In this document: positions 18,780-27,002 of the stretch, in pieces | Layout: every line of letters starts with the position of its first letter | Numbering within the stretch: the stretch's first letter is position 1 | DNA from: Acidobacteriaceae bacterium dw_441 | Lineage (GTDB): Bacteria; Acidobacteriota; Terriglobia; Terriglobales; Acidobacteriaceae | Direction: 5' to 3' | Assembly: GCA_018449715.1 (NCBI GenBank) | Contig: JAAVVA010000001.1 | Span: forward strand, 868,001-932,000 | Length of the DNA stretch: 64,000 bases | Notes under the pieces: model-generated | Databases searched by the model: none | What the model was told of the DNA's origin: nothing | What the model saw: only the letters and a program-made list of their open reading frames with translations | Made by a program: the position numbers and the translations under genes

Positions 18780-19494
18780 TTGATGGGACTGCAAGAATGT
18801 CGAAATGGATAAAACAAGGAGGCAATCTAAGGGAGTGGACCTGTGAAGGAAGTTATATGTTTATTTGAACCGTTTGATTCTCGACGTATGGATTTGGTAG
18901 CATTCCGGCAGTAAATATCAGGTCCTTCCTTATGGGCCTGTGGCGCAGCTGGGAGCGCGCTTCCATGAACAGGAAGCATCCCCATTTCGCTCCAACCTTT
19001 TAGCCCTTTATTTTCTGATGCTTCCACCCCACAAATCTACATCTGAGAGTCCCCAAAAGGTCCAATAATAGAATTCAAGCATGCTTCCTGAAATGTCGCT
19101 TCGGTAAGTTGGAAAGCCTGATGATCAATTCCGTCGCTGGTTGCGGAGAGCGCCGATAGGTATCACTGGCGAATGATCCGGAATGTGAAGTCAGACACTC
19201 GATGAGCGCATTGGCAATTTGACCCCAGTCGACACTCATCTCCTGCCTACTTGCCTGTTTCAGAGCACCAACTTCAACCAGTGTGATTCGTCGAGGCCAC
19301 CCAAACCCACTTGAGCAAACGTCCAAGCTGTTCCGAGTTTACTGTCCAGGTTCTCTTTCTCTGCCCGGGCTCTAAGGTTTCCAGATTCCGTTCCTAGCTT
19401 TCTGTGCGTCTGCTAGCTCTCAGCAACTAGAATTCCTAAATATGTATTATGTCCCGATTTCCCGGCGAATCAGGCTAAATCGAGGTGGACACGC
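18780..19494. other. Gene-poor stretch with tRNA-like and ORF remnants
   Basis: 715 bp. 18934-18967 resembles the 5' half of a tRNA (separate entry). A minus-strand frame at 19075-19326 reads 83 aa with fairly natural composition (SRQEMSVDWGQIANALIECL) but has no ribosome-binding site or recognised family; I treat it as a remnant. The last 150 bp are the leader of the SMEK gene. Confidence 0.5.
18934..18967 (+). pseudogene. 5' half of a tRNA (tRNA-Ala-like) remnant
   Basis: GGGCCTG (acceptor arm), a D-arm GCGC-AGCTGGGA-GCGC and the first half of an anticodon stem ending CTTCCATG resemble the 5' half of a bacterial tRNA-Ala. The next bases (AACAGGAAG) close the stem but give no sensible anticodon loop, and no T-arm or matching acceptor strand follows. 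Probably a scar of an earlier integration. Confidence 0.4.
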
Positions 19495-20919
19495 GTGAAG
19501 CATCTCGATCTGCAGAACGAATTCAGAGAGTTGATCGCGCAACTAAGGTTCCAGGTTGAGTCCGCGAGCGCGATGGGAAGCTATGACACGCACAAGGTTG
19601 CAGAATTCGCTCTATGCGGGCCTCTTCGCGAATTGTACGGATGGACAGCCCTTCGCAACCTCAATTCTGAAGCGGCGAACTCTCCTGGGATAGATCTTGC
19701 TGACGACTTGGCACGGGTCGCAATCCAAGTGACGGGAACTGCTGATCTCGCCAAAATTAAGCACACGATAGAGGTCTTTATCGATCACGGGCTCAATCAG
19801 AAGTACGACCGATTGATCATCTTCATCTTATCGAAGAAGCAAGGCAGCTATTCCCAGGCAGCGGTTGACGCCAGCGCGAATGGACGCCTCACGTTTTCGG
19901 CCAGTAAAGACATTTGGGACTACCAGGACATCTCCGCAACGGCGGCCAGCGCAACACCCCAGCAGTTGCAAGCTATCGTCAACCACCTCAAAGGCTATAT
20001 GAGGGGCACCCCGGTCGGTCTCGCCGATGAAGACATTGATCCGCCTACCGAGCCGCCAGAATCGCTATTGGCTAATCTGATAGAGCTGTACTTCCCGAAT
20101 ACTCTATACATCGCTCAAATGTCTGCAGACCTAATTGAGCGGCATGGGAAGAGACGGCCAGGGCAGATGCGCAAAACAATTAGCGAATTCAATAAAGACT
20201 CAAAGAAGCCAGTTCCGTCTGGATATGTCACTCACGGCAGACAAATCATCTCGTTCTTAAATCTGACAGATTCGGGTTCACCATTCCGCCATCTGATAGA
20301 GCCCGGAACCTATGAGGAGCACAGATCCGAAGACTTCCTTAACATTGATCCTGATCGTGAAAAGGTCTTTAAATCACTTCTCCGATCCACACCGCAGCAA
20401 CGTCTCTACGCGGAACATGTACGTTGGGAACATGAAGACCGCCAATTTATCTTCCTTCCTCGCGAGGACGATCAGAATCAGCGTTATATCGAGTGGCGCG
20501 GCGAGAAAACAGCTACTCGTGCAGTTTTTGACCGCAAGTACAACAAGAAGGATCCATCAAAGGTCCTCCAACAAAAGCATCTCTCGTTTGCAGTACAATT
20601 CCTTCACTTCGACGGCGACTGGTATATGTCCATCACGCCGAGCTGGTTCTTCAGCTTTGGGCCCAATTTCAGCAAATCGAACTACGCCTTTCAAAATCTC
20701 AGCTGGATAAAACGGCAGGAGACCAATCAATCTGTAATGAATCACTTCAGATTCATTGCTACATGGCTTAAATCGATAGATGAAGAGACCCTATTCAGCT
20801 CCGACAGCCACGCGGTGCTGCTTTCCTTCGGCAACATATTGACTTTGGATGGCGCACCTTCGCTCGATGAGTCCAGGTGGCTTTACCTTCTAACTCGCGA
20901 AAATACATTAGCGCGTTAG
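19495..20919 (+). CDS. SMEK-domain protein, probable defence effector
   Basis: 474 aa. Residues about 5-130 follow the SMEK domain: NLNSEAANSPGIDLADD (GID at 65-67), VAIQVTGTADLAKIKHTIEVF (QVT at 78-80, lysines 87 and 89) and KYDRLIIFILSKKQG. The D...Q-x-T...K arrangement resembles a PD-(D/E)xK nuclease core; this is my inference. The 300-residue remainder, with repeated aromatics (SWFFSFGPNFSKSNYAFQNLSWIKRQ), belongs to no family I know. The frame opens at GTG 19495. It converges on the AbiV gene with overlapping stop codons. SMEK proteins are typically found in defence islands. Confidence 0.75.
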   Translation: MKHLDLQNEFRELIAQLRFQVESASAMGSYDTHKVAEFALCGPLRELYGWTALRNLNSEAANSPGIDLADDLARVAIQVTGTADLAKIKHTIEVFIDHGLNQKYDRLIIFILSKKQGSYSQAAVDASANGRLTFSASKDIWDYQDISATAASATPQQLQAIVNHLKGYMRGTPVGLADEDIDPPTEPPESLLANLIELYFPNTLYIAQMSADLIERHGKRRPGQMRKTISEFNKDSKKPVPSGYVTHGRQIISFLNLTDSGSPFRHLIEPGTYEEHRSEDFLNIDPDREKVFKSLLRSTPQQRLYAEHVRWEHEDRQFIFLPREDDQNQRYIEWRGEKTATRAVFDRKYNKKDPSKVLQQKHLSFAVQFLHFDGDWYMSITPSWFFSFGPNFSKSNYAFQNLSWIKRQETNQSVMNHFRFIATWLKSIDEETLFSSDSHAVLLSFGNILTLDGAPSLDESRWLYLLTRENTLAR

Positions 20920-21875
20920 CGACGTGCGACTTTCTTCGGCGGGATACCAATCTCTTCCTCGAACGTCATGACTAGATCGAGCATTCGCTCGAATTCCCAC
21001 GGAAAATGACCTAGTACCTCCGCCATTAACTCACCCGCGAAAATCACAAGTGTTCGTGCGCGTTGCTCGCTGATCTGATCGGCAGGCGTGAGGGGAATGC
21101 CATCTTTGATATCGATATACAGACATGCCTGGCGCGTCTTTTCAAACTCGTCGCTTTCGGCTTCGTGCAAAAGCTTCTTCACAACATCTTTGCCTAGGAT
21201 TCGGTCGAGTCGGGAGTTGATTAGAGCACCCGACATGACACCTATAAAATGCTTGCGACGATGATCACGCTCCACGACATCATCTTTAGTAACGGTCCGC
21301 GGTCTGTCATAGCTAACGAGATCTTGAGGAAGCCGTCCGAGCTTTCCGATTTCTTCGATCACAAGGATCGCAAGAAAAGTGGCTATGGGAAAGTTTCCCA
21401 TCTTGAATTCCTGCGCTGCACTGGCCCAAGATCCTTCTACATGTGCCAGCAACGTCTTGTATTGCGCCAGGCAAGTCTCAAAATCGTTGCCCGATAGCAG
21501 CGAAGGCCTCCCGCCGAAGGCAGTATCTCGTTGCACCATCAGTTTTTCGAAGCGCCTCTGGCCGTCTTTACGCAGAAGCTGCTTTTCGATTTCTTCGGAG
21601 TCGCTGCCGTCATTCTCGTGCTCAGCGATCTTTTCTTGCAATTCCTGAAGGAAGGCTTTGAGCGCTCCGAGATCGCTAGAAATGGCTCCAAACGTTCTCA
21701 TCATTTCAACATGCGCGCGGTAGTCCCCATCTGGAACGGACCTTATGAAATCAAACAAGGATACTTTACCCGCGGCAATATCGGCGATCAGATTAGAAGC
21801 GTCAGGCGAATCAGTCGCAGCCACCGGCGGCGACTTGCTACGCATTGCGCTTTCCTCCTGCGTCGGCTTTACCAT
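20916..21875 (-). CDS. AbiV-family abortive infection protein with an N-terminal extension
   Basis: 319 aa. The C-terminal 180 residues match AbiV: a helical stretch ending FPIATFLAILVIEEIGKLGR (Glu174, Glu175), a DHRRKHF metal-type motif at about 204-210, and RQACLYIDIKDG. AbiV proteins block phage late translation in lactococci; related domains belong to the HEPN-like group. The first 130 residues (glutamate-rich helices) are an extra domain of unknown role. The ATG shares TAATG with the stop of the TIR-like gene, so the two are translationally coupled. Its stop overlaps that of the convergent SMEK gene. Confidence 0.8.
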   Translation of the reverse strand: MVKPTQEESAMRSKSPPVAATDSPDASNLIADIAAGKVSLFDFIRSVPDGDYRAHVEMMRTFGAISSDLGALKAFLQELQEKIAEHENDGSDSEEIEKQLLRKDGQRRFEKLMVQRDTAFGGRPSLLSGNDFETCLAQYKTLLAHVEGSWASAAQEFKMGNFPIATFLAILVIEEIGKLGRLPQDLVSYDRPRTVTKDDVVERDHRRKHFIGVMSGALINSRLDRILGKDVVKKLLHEAESDEFEKTRQACLYIDIKDGIPLTPADQISEQRARTLVIFAGELMAEVLGHFPWEFERMLDLVMTFEEEIGIPPKKVARR

Positions 21876-22888
21876 TAGTCGCTCTCATCATCCTGGCGTT
21901 GCGTGGGTAGAGCATAATTCTTAATGTCTTTGATCGCTTCCAGCAACTTGATGGTCGCTGTCGCATCCAGGATCTCGCCGCTGTACCTGACTTCGTACAA
22001 TCCCTGCAGATTGGATGGGAGTTTTACGCCATCCCTGACGAGCAGAATGAACCGGCGTCCATAAAACGCCATCGCTGCACCGATCTCGATCAGAACGTTT
22101 GGGTTCAATAGAACATGCTCGTTAGATTCTTGATCAATGATGGTGCGGTCCGCATCGACGTGAATAATTGCGGCACCACAGCTCCGCATATCATCCATGA
22201 CCTTCTCCGGCACAGGCTTAGATACTGACTGTCGATCAACAGAAACCACCGGCTCAAGCTCTCCATATTCCAGTAGTTTGCGTATCGGATCAACCAATTC
22301 GCGGTTTTTGCCATGGGTGATGAAAACACGTCGACGTCGTTGATCGTCCACTATCGCCGCTGCGAGAGTCGTTGTGTTCGGTACTGCTTCAGACGAAGGC
22401 TTTCGGACGGCAACCGTGGCCGGCACCGTCGCGTCACGGGCGGGCTTCGAGGAAGGATCTGTCTGTTGCTGTACCGTATCAGTCGCTTGATGCTCGTCGC
22501 CGGCTGCTGGTGCAGTTACCGCGCCTTGTAGACTGACATATCGCTTGCCTTTGATTTCCTCTAGGAAGCCGACCGATTGCGCGCTGGCTTCTATGCGTTC
22601 CAGCACTTCAGCAGCTTTCGCGCGCGGGACACCCATTCCTTCGAGAACATTCAGAGCGATGTCTTGGCGTGGGAATGGATGTGTGTCATAGTTCCGAAGA
22701 AATTCACCAAACACACGAGGGGTCAAAACCGCCTCGCGTTTGGCAGTGATGTCTGCGTGTTCTTCTTTGGGACGGAGAATCCGCCGGGCTAGGTCGGTCA
22801 CACCGATTGCCGCGGCCTGCGCGCCTCCATCTATCAAGCCGAAGGCGATTGCCCACCCAGGCGTTGCGCGTTGTCCCATCGTGCACAT
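21875..22888 (-). CDS. TIR-like (predicted nucleotide-binding) effector, 5' end disrupted
   Basis: 337 aa in the open frame. The C-terminal 150 residues (RRRVFITHGKNRELVDPIRKL, then AAIIHVDAD, LLNPNVLIEIGAAMAFYGRRFILLVRDG, LQGLYEVRYSG) form a TIR-like nucleotide-binding domain, members of which bind or cleave NAD-type nucleotides in anti-phage systems. The preceding 110 residues look like a winged helix (LARRILRP, FPRQDIALNVLEGMGVPRAKAAEVLERIEAS). The true N-terminus is probably the shifted frame at 22866-23105: natural sequence begins only at about GLIDGGAQAAA, and the frame's own first 15 residues are implausible. Coupled to AbiV downstream. Confidence 0.75.
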   Translation of the reverse strand: MCTMGQRATPGWAIAFGLIDGGAQAAAIGVTDLARRILRPKEEHADITAKREAVLTPRVFGEFLRNYDTHPFPRQDIALNVLEGMGVPRAKAAEVLERIEASAQSVGFLEEIKGKRYVSLQGAVTAPAAGDEHQATDTVQQQTDPSSKPARDATVPATVAVRKPSSEAVPNTTTLAAAIVDDQRRRRVFITHGKNRELVDPIRKLLEYGELEPVVSVDRQSVSKPVPEKVMDDMRSCGAAIIHVDADRTIIDQESNEHVLLNPNVLIEIGAAMAFYGRRFILLVRDGVKLPSNLQGLYEVRYSGEILDATATIKLLEAIKDIKNYALPTQRQDDESD

Positions 22889-23105
22889 AGTCGGTATCGC
22901 ATTCTTGAAAGAAGCGTGTGATGTAGCTGCTGCTCCGGTAGGGGAAAAGGACTTCTTTGCCGGCGTCGGTATTCCCGCAGATCATGTCGGCCAATGCGCT
23001 AATCGTTCGATCTTTGAACTTCAAGTCCGTCTCCGCATAGGGTGCGATGGGTTCTTCTATGGTACGCAACTCTAGCGAGTTCAGTCCTCTTCCGCTCTCA
23101 GACAT
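22866..23105 (-). pseudogene. Out-of-frame N-terminal domain (AbiJ-N-terminal-like) of the TIR-like gene
   Basis: About 80 residues from ATG 23105 read as a natural domain: LKFKDRTISALADMICG, then FPYRSSSYITRFFQECD and TDYVHDGTTRNAWVG. This pattern resembles the N-terminal domains found on AbiJ-type and TIR-like defence proteins. After about 22860 this frame turns into R/P-rich shadow sequence, while the next frame picks up GLIDGGAQAAAIGVTDLA. Either a one-base indel near 22855-22870 or a deletion-fusion broke one gene. A sequencing error cannot be excluded. Confidence 0.6.
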
Positions 23106-23840
23106 ACATCGTCGACTTGTCAGACCGGATAAACGCGCTCGTGTTTATCGTTTAGTAACTGGTCAGCCCGCTTCTGTCTCTCGCCCAGGTGGTGATTTCT
23201 TTGCGCCGCAAGTAGCCGAAGTGACACTGTGAAACGGAATCCGATGAGATTGCTATCGACAAGTCGCCGCCGCCGCGTCAGGAATCCGACAGCAATATGG
23301 GCCGCCAGGAAAATCTTGCCGGGATTCCCGTTTATCAGAAGGTGAAAAGTCGGATACCTAGGGATTATGAAGTTCCCGGCTTCCTCAGCAAACTGGTACT
23401 CACAGGTGTGGCACTTGCGGCCTGTTATATCCACGGTCGGCGGGCAATGCGTGTCGACCCGATGATCGCACTGAGATACGAGTAGTTTTTTCGAAATCCT
23501 CGATGTGGCTCGGATTGAAGTGAAAGCATAACCCCGCCACGAGTTCATCCGAAGCCGACGGGCAACTCTCGGGAGTCTGGCGCAGGCTGAAGCCTGCTCA
23601 GGCCCGATCAAGTCCACAACCCACTGTTGCAGACAGCTCGTCTTTACCGACAGAGTTCTGTACGTCCGGTCCGCCAGGATATCGACCGTGGAGCAGGCTG
23701 ACAGCATCGGAAATCGGGAAAGCAAGTGAACGGGGCGACCGCTTTGGGAGGTGCGCAACCGGGACGCAGCTGGTCCATTTGCCCATTAACCATGCCAGTC
23801 CCAAAAGTGGCCGACAAGAGATCGGCGCTATGATGCTGGA
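23106..23840. other. Remnant region between TIR-like gene and dNTPase
   Basis: 735 bp without an intact gene. It contains a C-terminal scrap of an FtsX/MacB-type permease (23391-23485). A 212-aa minus-strand frame at 23120-23758 has mixed composition, no recognised motif and overlaps the scrap; I do not support it as a gene. Confidence 0.55.
23391..23485 (+). pseudogene. C-terminal scrap of an FtsX/MacB-type ABC permease
   Basis: The last 31 codons of a frame read [12 protein letters not shown], then [15 protein letters not shown] and stop. This is the near-invariant end of the duplicated orphan permeases abundant in acidobacteria (consensus [17 protein letters not shown]). Nothing upstream continues the permease, so this is a truncated remnant brought in or left by rearrangement. 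Confidence 0.65.
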
Positions 23841-25043
23841 ATGTATAACGACTTTGACAATACTTGCTTTCCTGAGCCGCGGAAGAAGAAGGACTATCGC
23901 ACCCCGTTCGCAATCGACCGAGATCGGATCATCCATAGCCGCGCATTCCGTCGTCTTCAGGCGAAGACGCAGGTTTTCAGCACCGGCGAGTACGATTTTT
24001 ACCGCACCCGTTTAACGCATAGTGTTGAAGTTGGTCAGATAGGACGGTCCATCTGTAAGTTTCTGGCCCACTCGTTCGTTGGTATGCCTGAGGTTGATCT
24101 TGATCTTGTAGAGGCAGCATGTCTCTCCCATGATCTTGGCAACCCGCCGTTTGGCCATTCGGGAGAACGTACTCTCCACGGGTGTATGCAGAACTACGGA
24201 GGGTTTGAAGGTAATGCTCAGACCATGCGCCTCCTCACAAAGCGTATTTTTACTGAACAACATGTAAGAACAGGCATAAAACCGACACGCGCTCTGATGG
24301 ATGCTGTTTGCAAGTACAAAGAGTTCTGGAACCCGGGAATGCAGAATCATTTTCTCTACGAGGACCAACATGAGTGCACAGAGTTCATTCATGCTGGTCT
24401 GCAAGTCACTGAACAGAGCATCGAATGCCAAATAATGGACTGGTCTGACGATATCGCCAATGGATATGCGGACATCAATGATGGCGTTAAGGCGCGGCTC
24501 ATCGACGTACCTGCGCTTGAGCGATGGGCAAGCTCTCAAACACTGAATCCCCAAGACTCGGCAGACGTAACGAAGGTAATCGAGAGCATAAAAAAAGACG
24601 ACACTGAAAAATTTCGAGCGCTAGGCATCGGGGAGTGCATCCAGGGCACATCCGTTGTAGAGCGCAACGGATCTCTGGCTTCCCAGACGCAGCGACATCG
24701 CTATGGCATAGCGGTAAAACCAGAAATTCAGAAACGTTGCAAGCTCATGAAGAACATTGCTAAGGGAATAGTGATCCAGTCTGCTTTAGTCCAACAGCTC
24801 GAGATGAAAACGCAACGGATGATGAAAGACCTGTTCACCCTGCTTCTTGATAACTACATTGGCAACAACCCAAAGTCACTCTTACCGCACGAAGCTCATC
24901 TTGAAGTGACCTCTGCCTCTGACGAACGAGGGAAGGCGCGATTTATTTGCGATCACCTTTCGGGAATGTCGGATGACTTTGCTGTACGTACTTATAGGAG
25001 GCTTTACGATCCCTTGTTTGGATCGATTGGCGATTTCATCTAG
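23841..25043 (+). CDS. dNTP triphosphohydrolase (dGTPase-like), HD superfamily
   Basis: 400 aa. Family opening IHSRAFRRLQAKTQVF, then TRLTHSVEVGQIGRSI (His60), CLSHDLGNPPFGHSGE (His97-Asp98) and the GFEGNAQTMRLL motif. It removes triphosphate from dNTPs. In this setting it may act as a nucleotide-depleting anti-phage enzyme; sanitation of the dNTP pool is the alternative. ATG 23841 is preceded by GCTGGAATG without a clear ribosome-binding site. No partner gene is coupled to it, and it is not near other nucleotide metabolism genes. Confidence 0.88.
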   Translation: MYNDFDNTCFPEPRKKKDYRTPFAIDRDRIIHSRAFRRLQAKTQVFSTGEYDFYRTRLTHSVEVGQIGRSICKFLAHSFVGMPEVDLDLVEAACLSHDLGNPPFGHSGERTLHGCMQNYGGFEGNAQTMRLLTKRIFTEQHVRTGIKPTRALMDAVCKYKEFWNPGMQNHFLYEDQHECTEFIHAGLQVTEQSIECQIMDWSDDIANGYADINDGVKARLIDVPALERWASSQTLNPQDSADVTKVIESIKKDDTEKFRALGIGECIQGTSVVERNGSLASQTQRHRYGIAVKPEIQKRCKLMKNIAKGIVIQSALVQQLEMKTQRMMKDLFTLLLDNYIGNNPKSLLPHEAHLEVTSASDERGKARFICDHLSGMSDDFAVRTYRRLYDPLFGSIGDFI

Positions 25044-25387
25044 TTGCAGGATGACCCAAGGCCTTAGCCATCGTCACTTCGGTTTCTGTTTACCAGTTGC
25101 TTGATCTGAAGGCGGTACTGATTCTCAGCACCCTCCTGAGCACCCTAGACCCCAATTAACTCTGGATTCCCGACCAATACCTCTGCCGTGCGCAGGCGAA
25201 GGTCTGTCCCCTTGATTGGAGATCCCATCACTAGCCTTTATGGACGACTTCGAACGAATACCCGTCCGGGTCAAATACGATCAGGAGAATCCTAACCCCA
25301 CGGCGGGCGGGCATTGCTTTGGAGGGCGCAGCGACTGGCGGCCAAAAAACAGCAAATGACGCAGAATAGAAATGAGGGGTTTATCTT
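25044..25387. other. Gap with a glyoxalase scrap
   Basis: 344 bp between the dNTPase and TIR genes. The only coding trace is a short minus-strand glyoxalase C-terminus (25231-25320). The last 60 bp are the TIR leader. Confidence 0.55.
25231..25320 (-). pseudogene. C-terminal scrap of a glyoxalase/VOC-family protein
   Basis: The minus strand reads RILLIVFDPDGYSFEVVHKG followed by TAG at 25233. The DPDGxxFEVV ending is the last strand of VOC proteins, including the metal-binding glutamate. No N-terminal part is present. A remnant that supports past rearrangement in the island. Confidence 0.55.
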
Positions 25388-26353
25388 ATGGCAAGTGTGT
25401 TTTTCTCGTACTCTCATAAGGATGAGGATCTCCGAAACGAACTAGAAGTACACCTGTCTGGCATGAAGCGTCAGGGGGTCATTTCGACGTGGCACGACCG
25501 CCGGATAACCGCTGGTACGGAGCTGGGGTCTGCTATCGACGGAAATTTAAATGCGGCGGACGTCATTCTCCTCCTGGTCAGTCCCGATTTCATAAATTCG
25601 GACTATTGCTATGAGAAAGAGATGGACCGAGCTATGGAGCGTCACAAGAGCGGCGCGGCAAGAGTCATCCCCGTCATCCTGAGACCCTGTGACTGGCATG
25701 GACTACCTTTTGGGAAACTGCTGGCGACTCCCACTGATGGTAAGCCGGTTACAAAGTGGCCTGATCGAGATGAAGCATTTCTAAATGTTGTACAAGCTAT
25801 CAAGGCCGCTCTTAACGAACTCGGGAAGAGGCCGAGTCAACCAACACCTGTCGTAAGAGCCGAGACGAGACCATGGGTTGAGTCCGTTAAAGAGAATCTT
25901 GGTGGTCCTCGCTCCAGCAATCTCCGAGTCAGGAAAGAATTCACCGACCTAGACCGTGACCGCTTCCTGCATGAGAGCTTCGAGTTTATCGCTAAGTTCT
26001 TCGAGAACTCAATGCAAGAGCTCGTCGCCAGAAGCCCCGGACTAGATCAGACCTTCCGCCGTATCGACGTGAATCGGTTCACATCGTCCATCTACCAGAA
26101 CGGTCAGAAAATCTGCAGAGGCTCTGCTTCCATTGGGGACGGACTCATGGGCAGGGATAGCATCGCGTACTCTATGGACGACAATCCCCAGCATGGAAGC
26201 ATGAATGAATCGGTCTCGGTGAAGAATGACGACCAGTCCCTCTATTTCCAGGCGCTCGGTATGCAGTCGGGGGGTGGCCGGGATAAGCAGAAGTTGACTG
26301 CACAAGGAGCGGCTGAACTGTTTTGGGAACTGTTCATCCACCCACTGCAATAA
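25388..26353 (+). CDS. TIR-domain protein, probable NAD-consuming effector
   Basis: 321 aa. Residues 1-140 form a canonical TIR domain: ASVFFSYSHKDEDLRNEL, VISTWHDRRITAGTE, ADVILLLVSPDFINSDYCYEKEM with the probable catalytic Glu78, and RVIPVILRPCDWH. The C-terminal 150 residues have no family I recognise (FTDLDRDRFLHESFEFIAKFFENSMQEL, GSASIGDGLMGRDSIAYSM) and probably sense or multimerise. Prokaryotic TIR enzymes of this form cleave NAD during abortive infection. No dedicated sensor gene is adjacent, so sensing may lie in the C-terminus. Start ATG 25388 lies behind GAGGGGTTTATCTT. Confidence 0.88.
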   Translation: MASVFFSYSHKDEDLRNELEVHLSGMKRQGVISTWHDRRITAGTELGSAIDGNLNAADVILLLVSPDFINSDYCYEKEMDRAMERHKSGAARVIPVILRPCDWHGLPFGKLLATPTDGKPVTKWPDRDEAFLNVVQAIKAALNELGKRPSQPTPVVRAETRPWVESVKENLGGPRSSNLRVRKEFTDLDRDRFLHESFEFIAKFFENSMQELVARSPGLDQTFRRIDVNRFTSSIYQNGQKICRGSASIGDGLMGRDSIAYSMDDNPQHGSMNESVSVKNDDQSLYFQALGMQSGGGRDKQKLTAQGAAELFWELFIHPLQ

Positions 26354-26620
26354 GGAAGCCACCTGCGATCTGCGCGCGGCTAGGAAAAGAATCAGAAGGC
26401 CTGCGGGAGAACAGGTCGGCTCGACGCCTGCCCGGATCGTCAACAAAGAAACGCGCTCGAGAATCGAAACTCAACAAGTCCAAAGATTGGTCGCTGAGAT
26501 GTGACACGCCCGCTTTGCAGCGAACCTTATTCATCGTTATGAATACCGTCGTAGTGAATTAAGGGGAAGCAACATTTTCTATCAATGGGAATTATGATGC
26601 ACATTATAGAAAATACATGG

Positions 26621-26639
26621 CATAATAATTCTCATTATG
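26621..26639 (+). promoter_or_regulatory. Candidate HipB operator
   Basis: Inverted repeat CATAAT-N7-ATTATG that ends on the first ATG of hipB. A further ATTATG/CATTAT word lies just upstream (26591-26607). HipB-type antitoxins repress their own operon by binding such palindromes at the start site. Confidence 0.45.
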
Positions 26640-27002
26640 GGGAAAACAATCCCGGCCATACTCCCACGAATGGCGCGCCTGCTTGAAGGCTTCGGTGCGA
26701 ACCTTAAGCTTGCCCGGCTGCGGCGAAAGTATTCGTCGGAGACCGTCGCTCAGCGCGCCGGCATTACGAGGCGAACGCTCTCGAAGGTGGAACAAGGCGA
26801 TCCAGGTGTCGCGCTGGGTGTCTACGCTCGAGTGATGCAGGTTCTGCGACTGGAGAACGATCTCGCGCAGTTGGCTGTCGATGATGTTCTCGGGCGCAAG
26901 TTGCAGGATGCAGGGCTCACTCCAAAACGCCGCGCACCAAAACGGACATCCACTAAATTAACCGAGGAAAGACCTGCCGAGAACGAACCGAGGGATGCAT
27001 GA
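26637..27002 (+). CDS. hipB: HipB-like antitoxin, Xre-family regulator
   Basis: 121 aa helix-turn-helix: LARLRRKYSSETVAQRAGITRRTLSKVEQGDPGVALG at about residues 30-66. It precedes hipA with a 4-bp overlap (ATGA), the standard antitoxin-toxin order. It should neutralise HipA and repress the operon. The first ATG has no visible ribosome-binding site; ATG 26670 (MARLLEGFG) is an alternative start. The basic C-terminal tail (KRRAPKRTSTKLTEERP) may contact HipA or DNA. Confidence 0.85.
   Translation: MGKTIPAILPRMARLLEGFGANLKLARLRRKYSSETVAQRAGITRRTLSKVEQGDPGVALGVYARVMQVLRLENDLAQLAVDDVLGRKLQDAGLTPKRRAPKRTSTKLTEERPAENEPRDA

Noticed and set aside
23120..23758. 212-aa minus-strand frame
   Set aside because: No recognised motif, overlaps the permease scrap, composition mixed.
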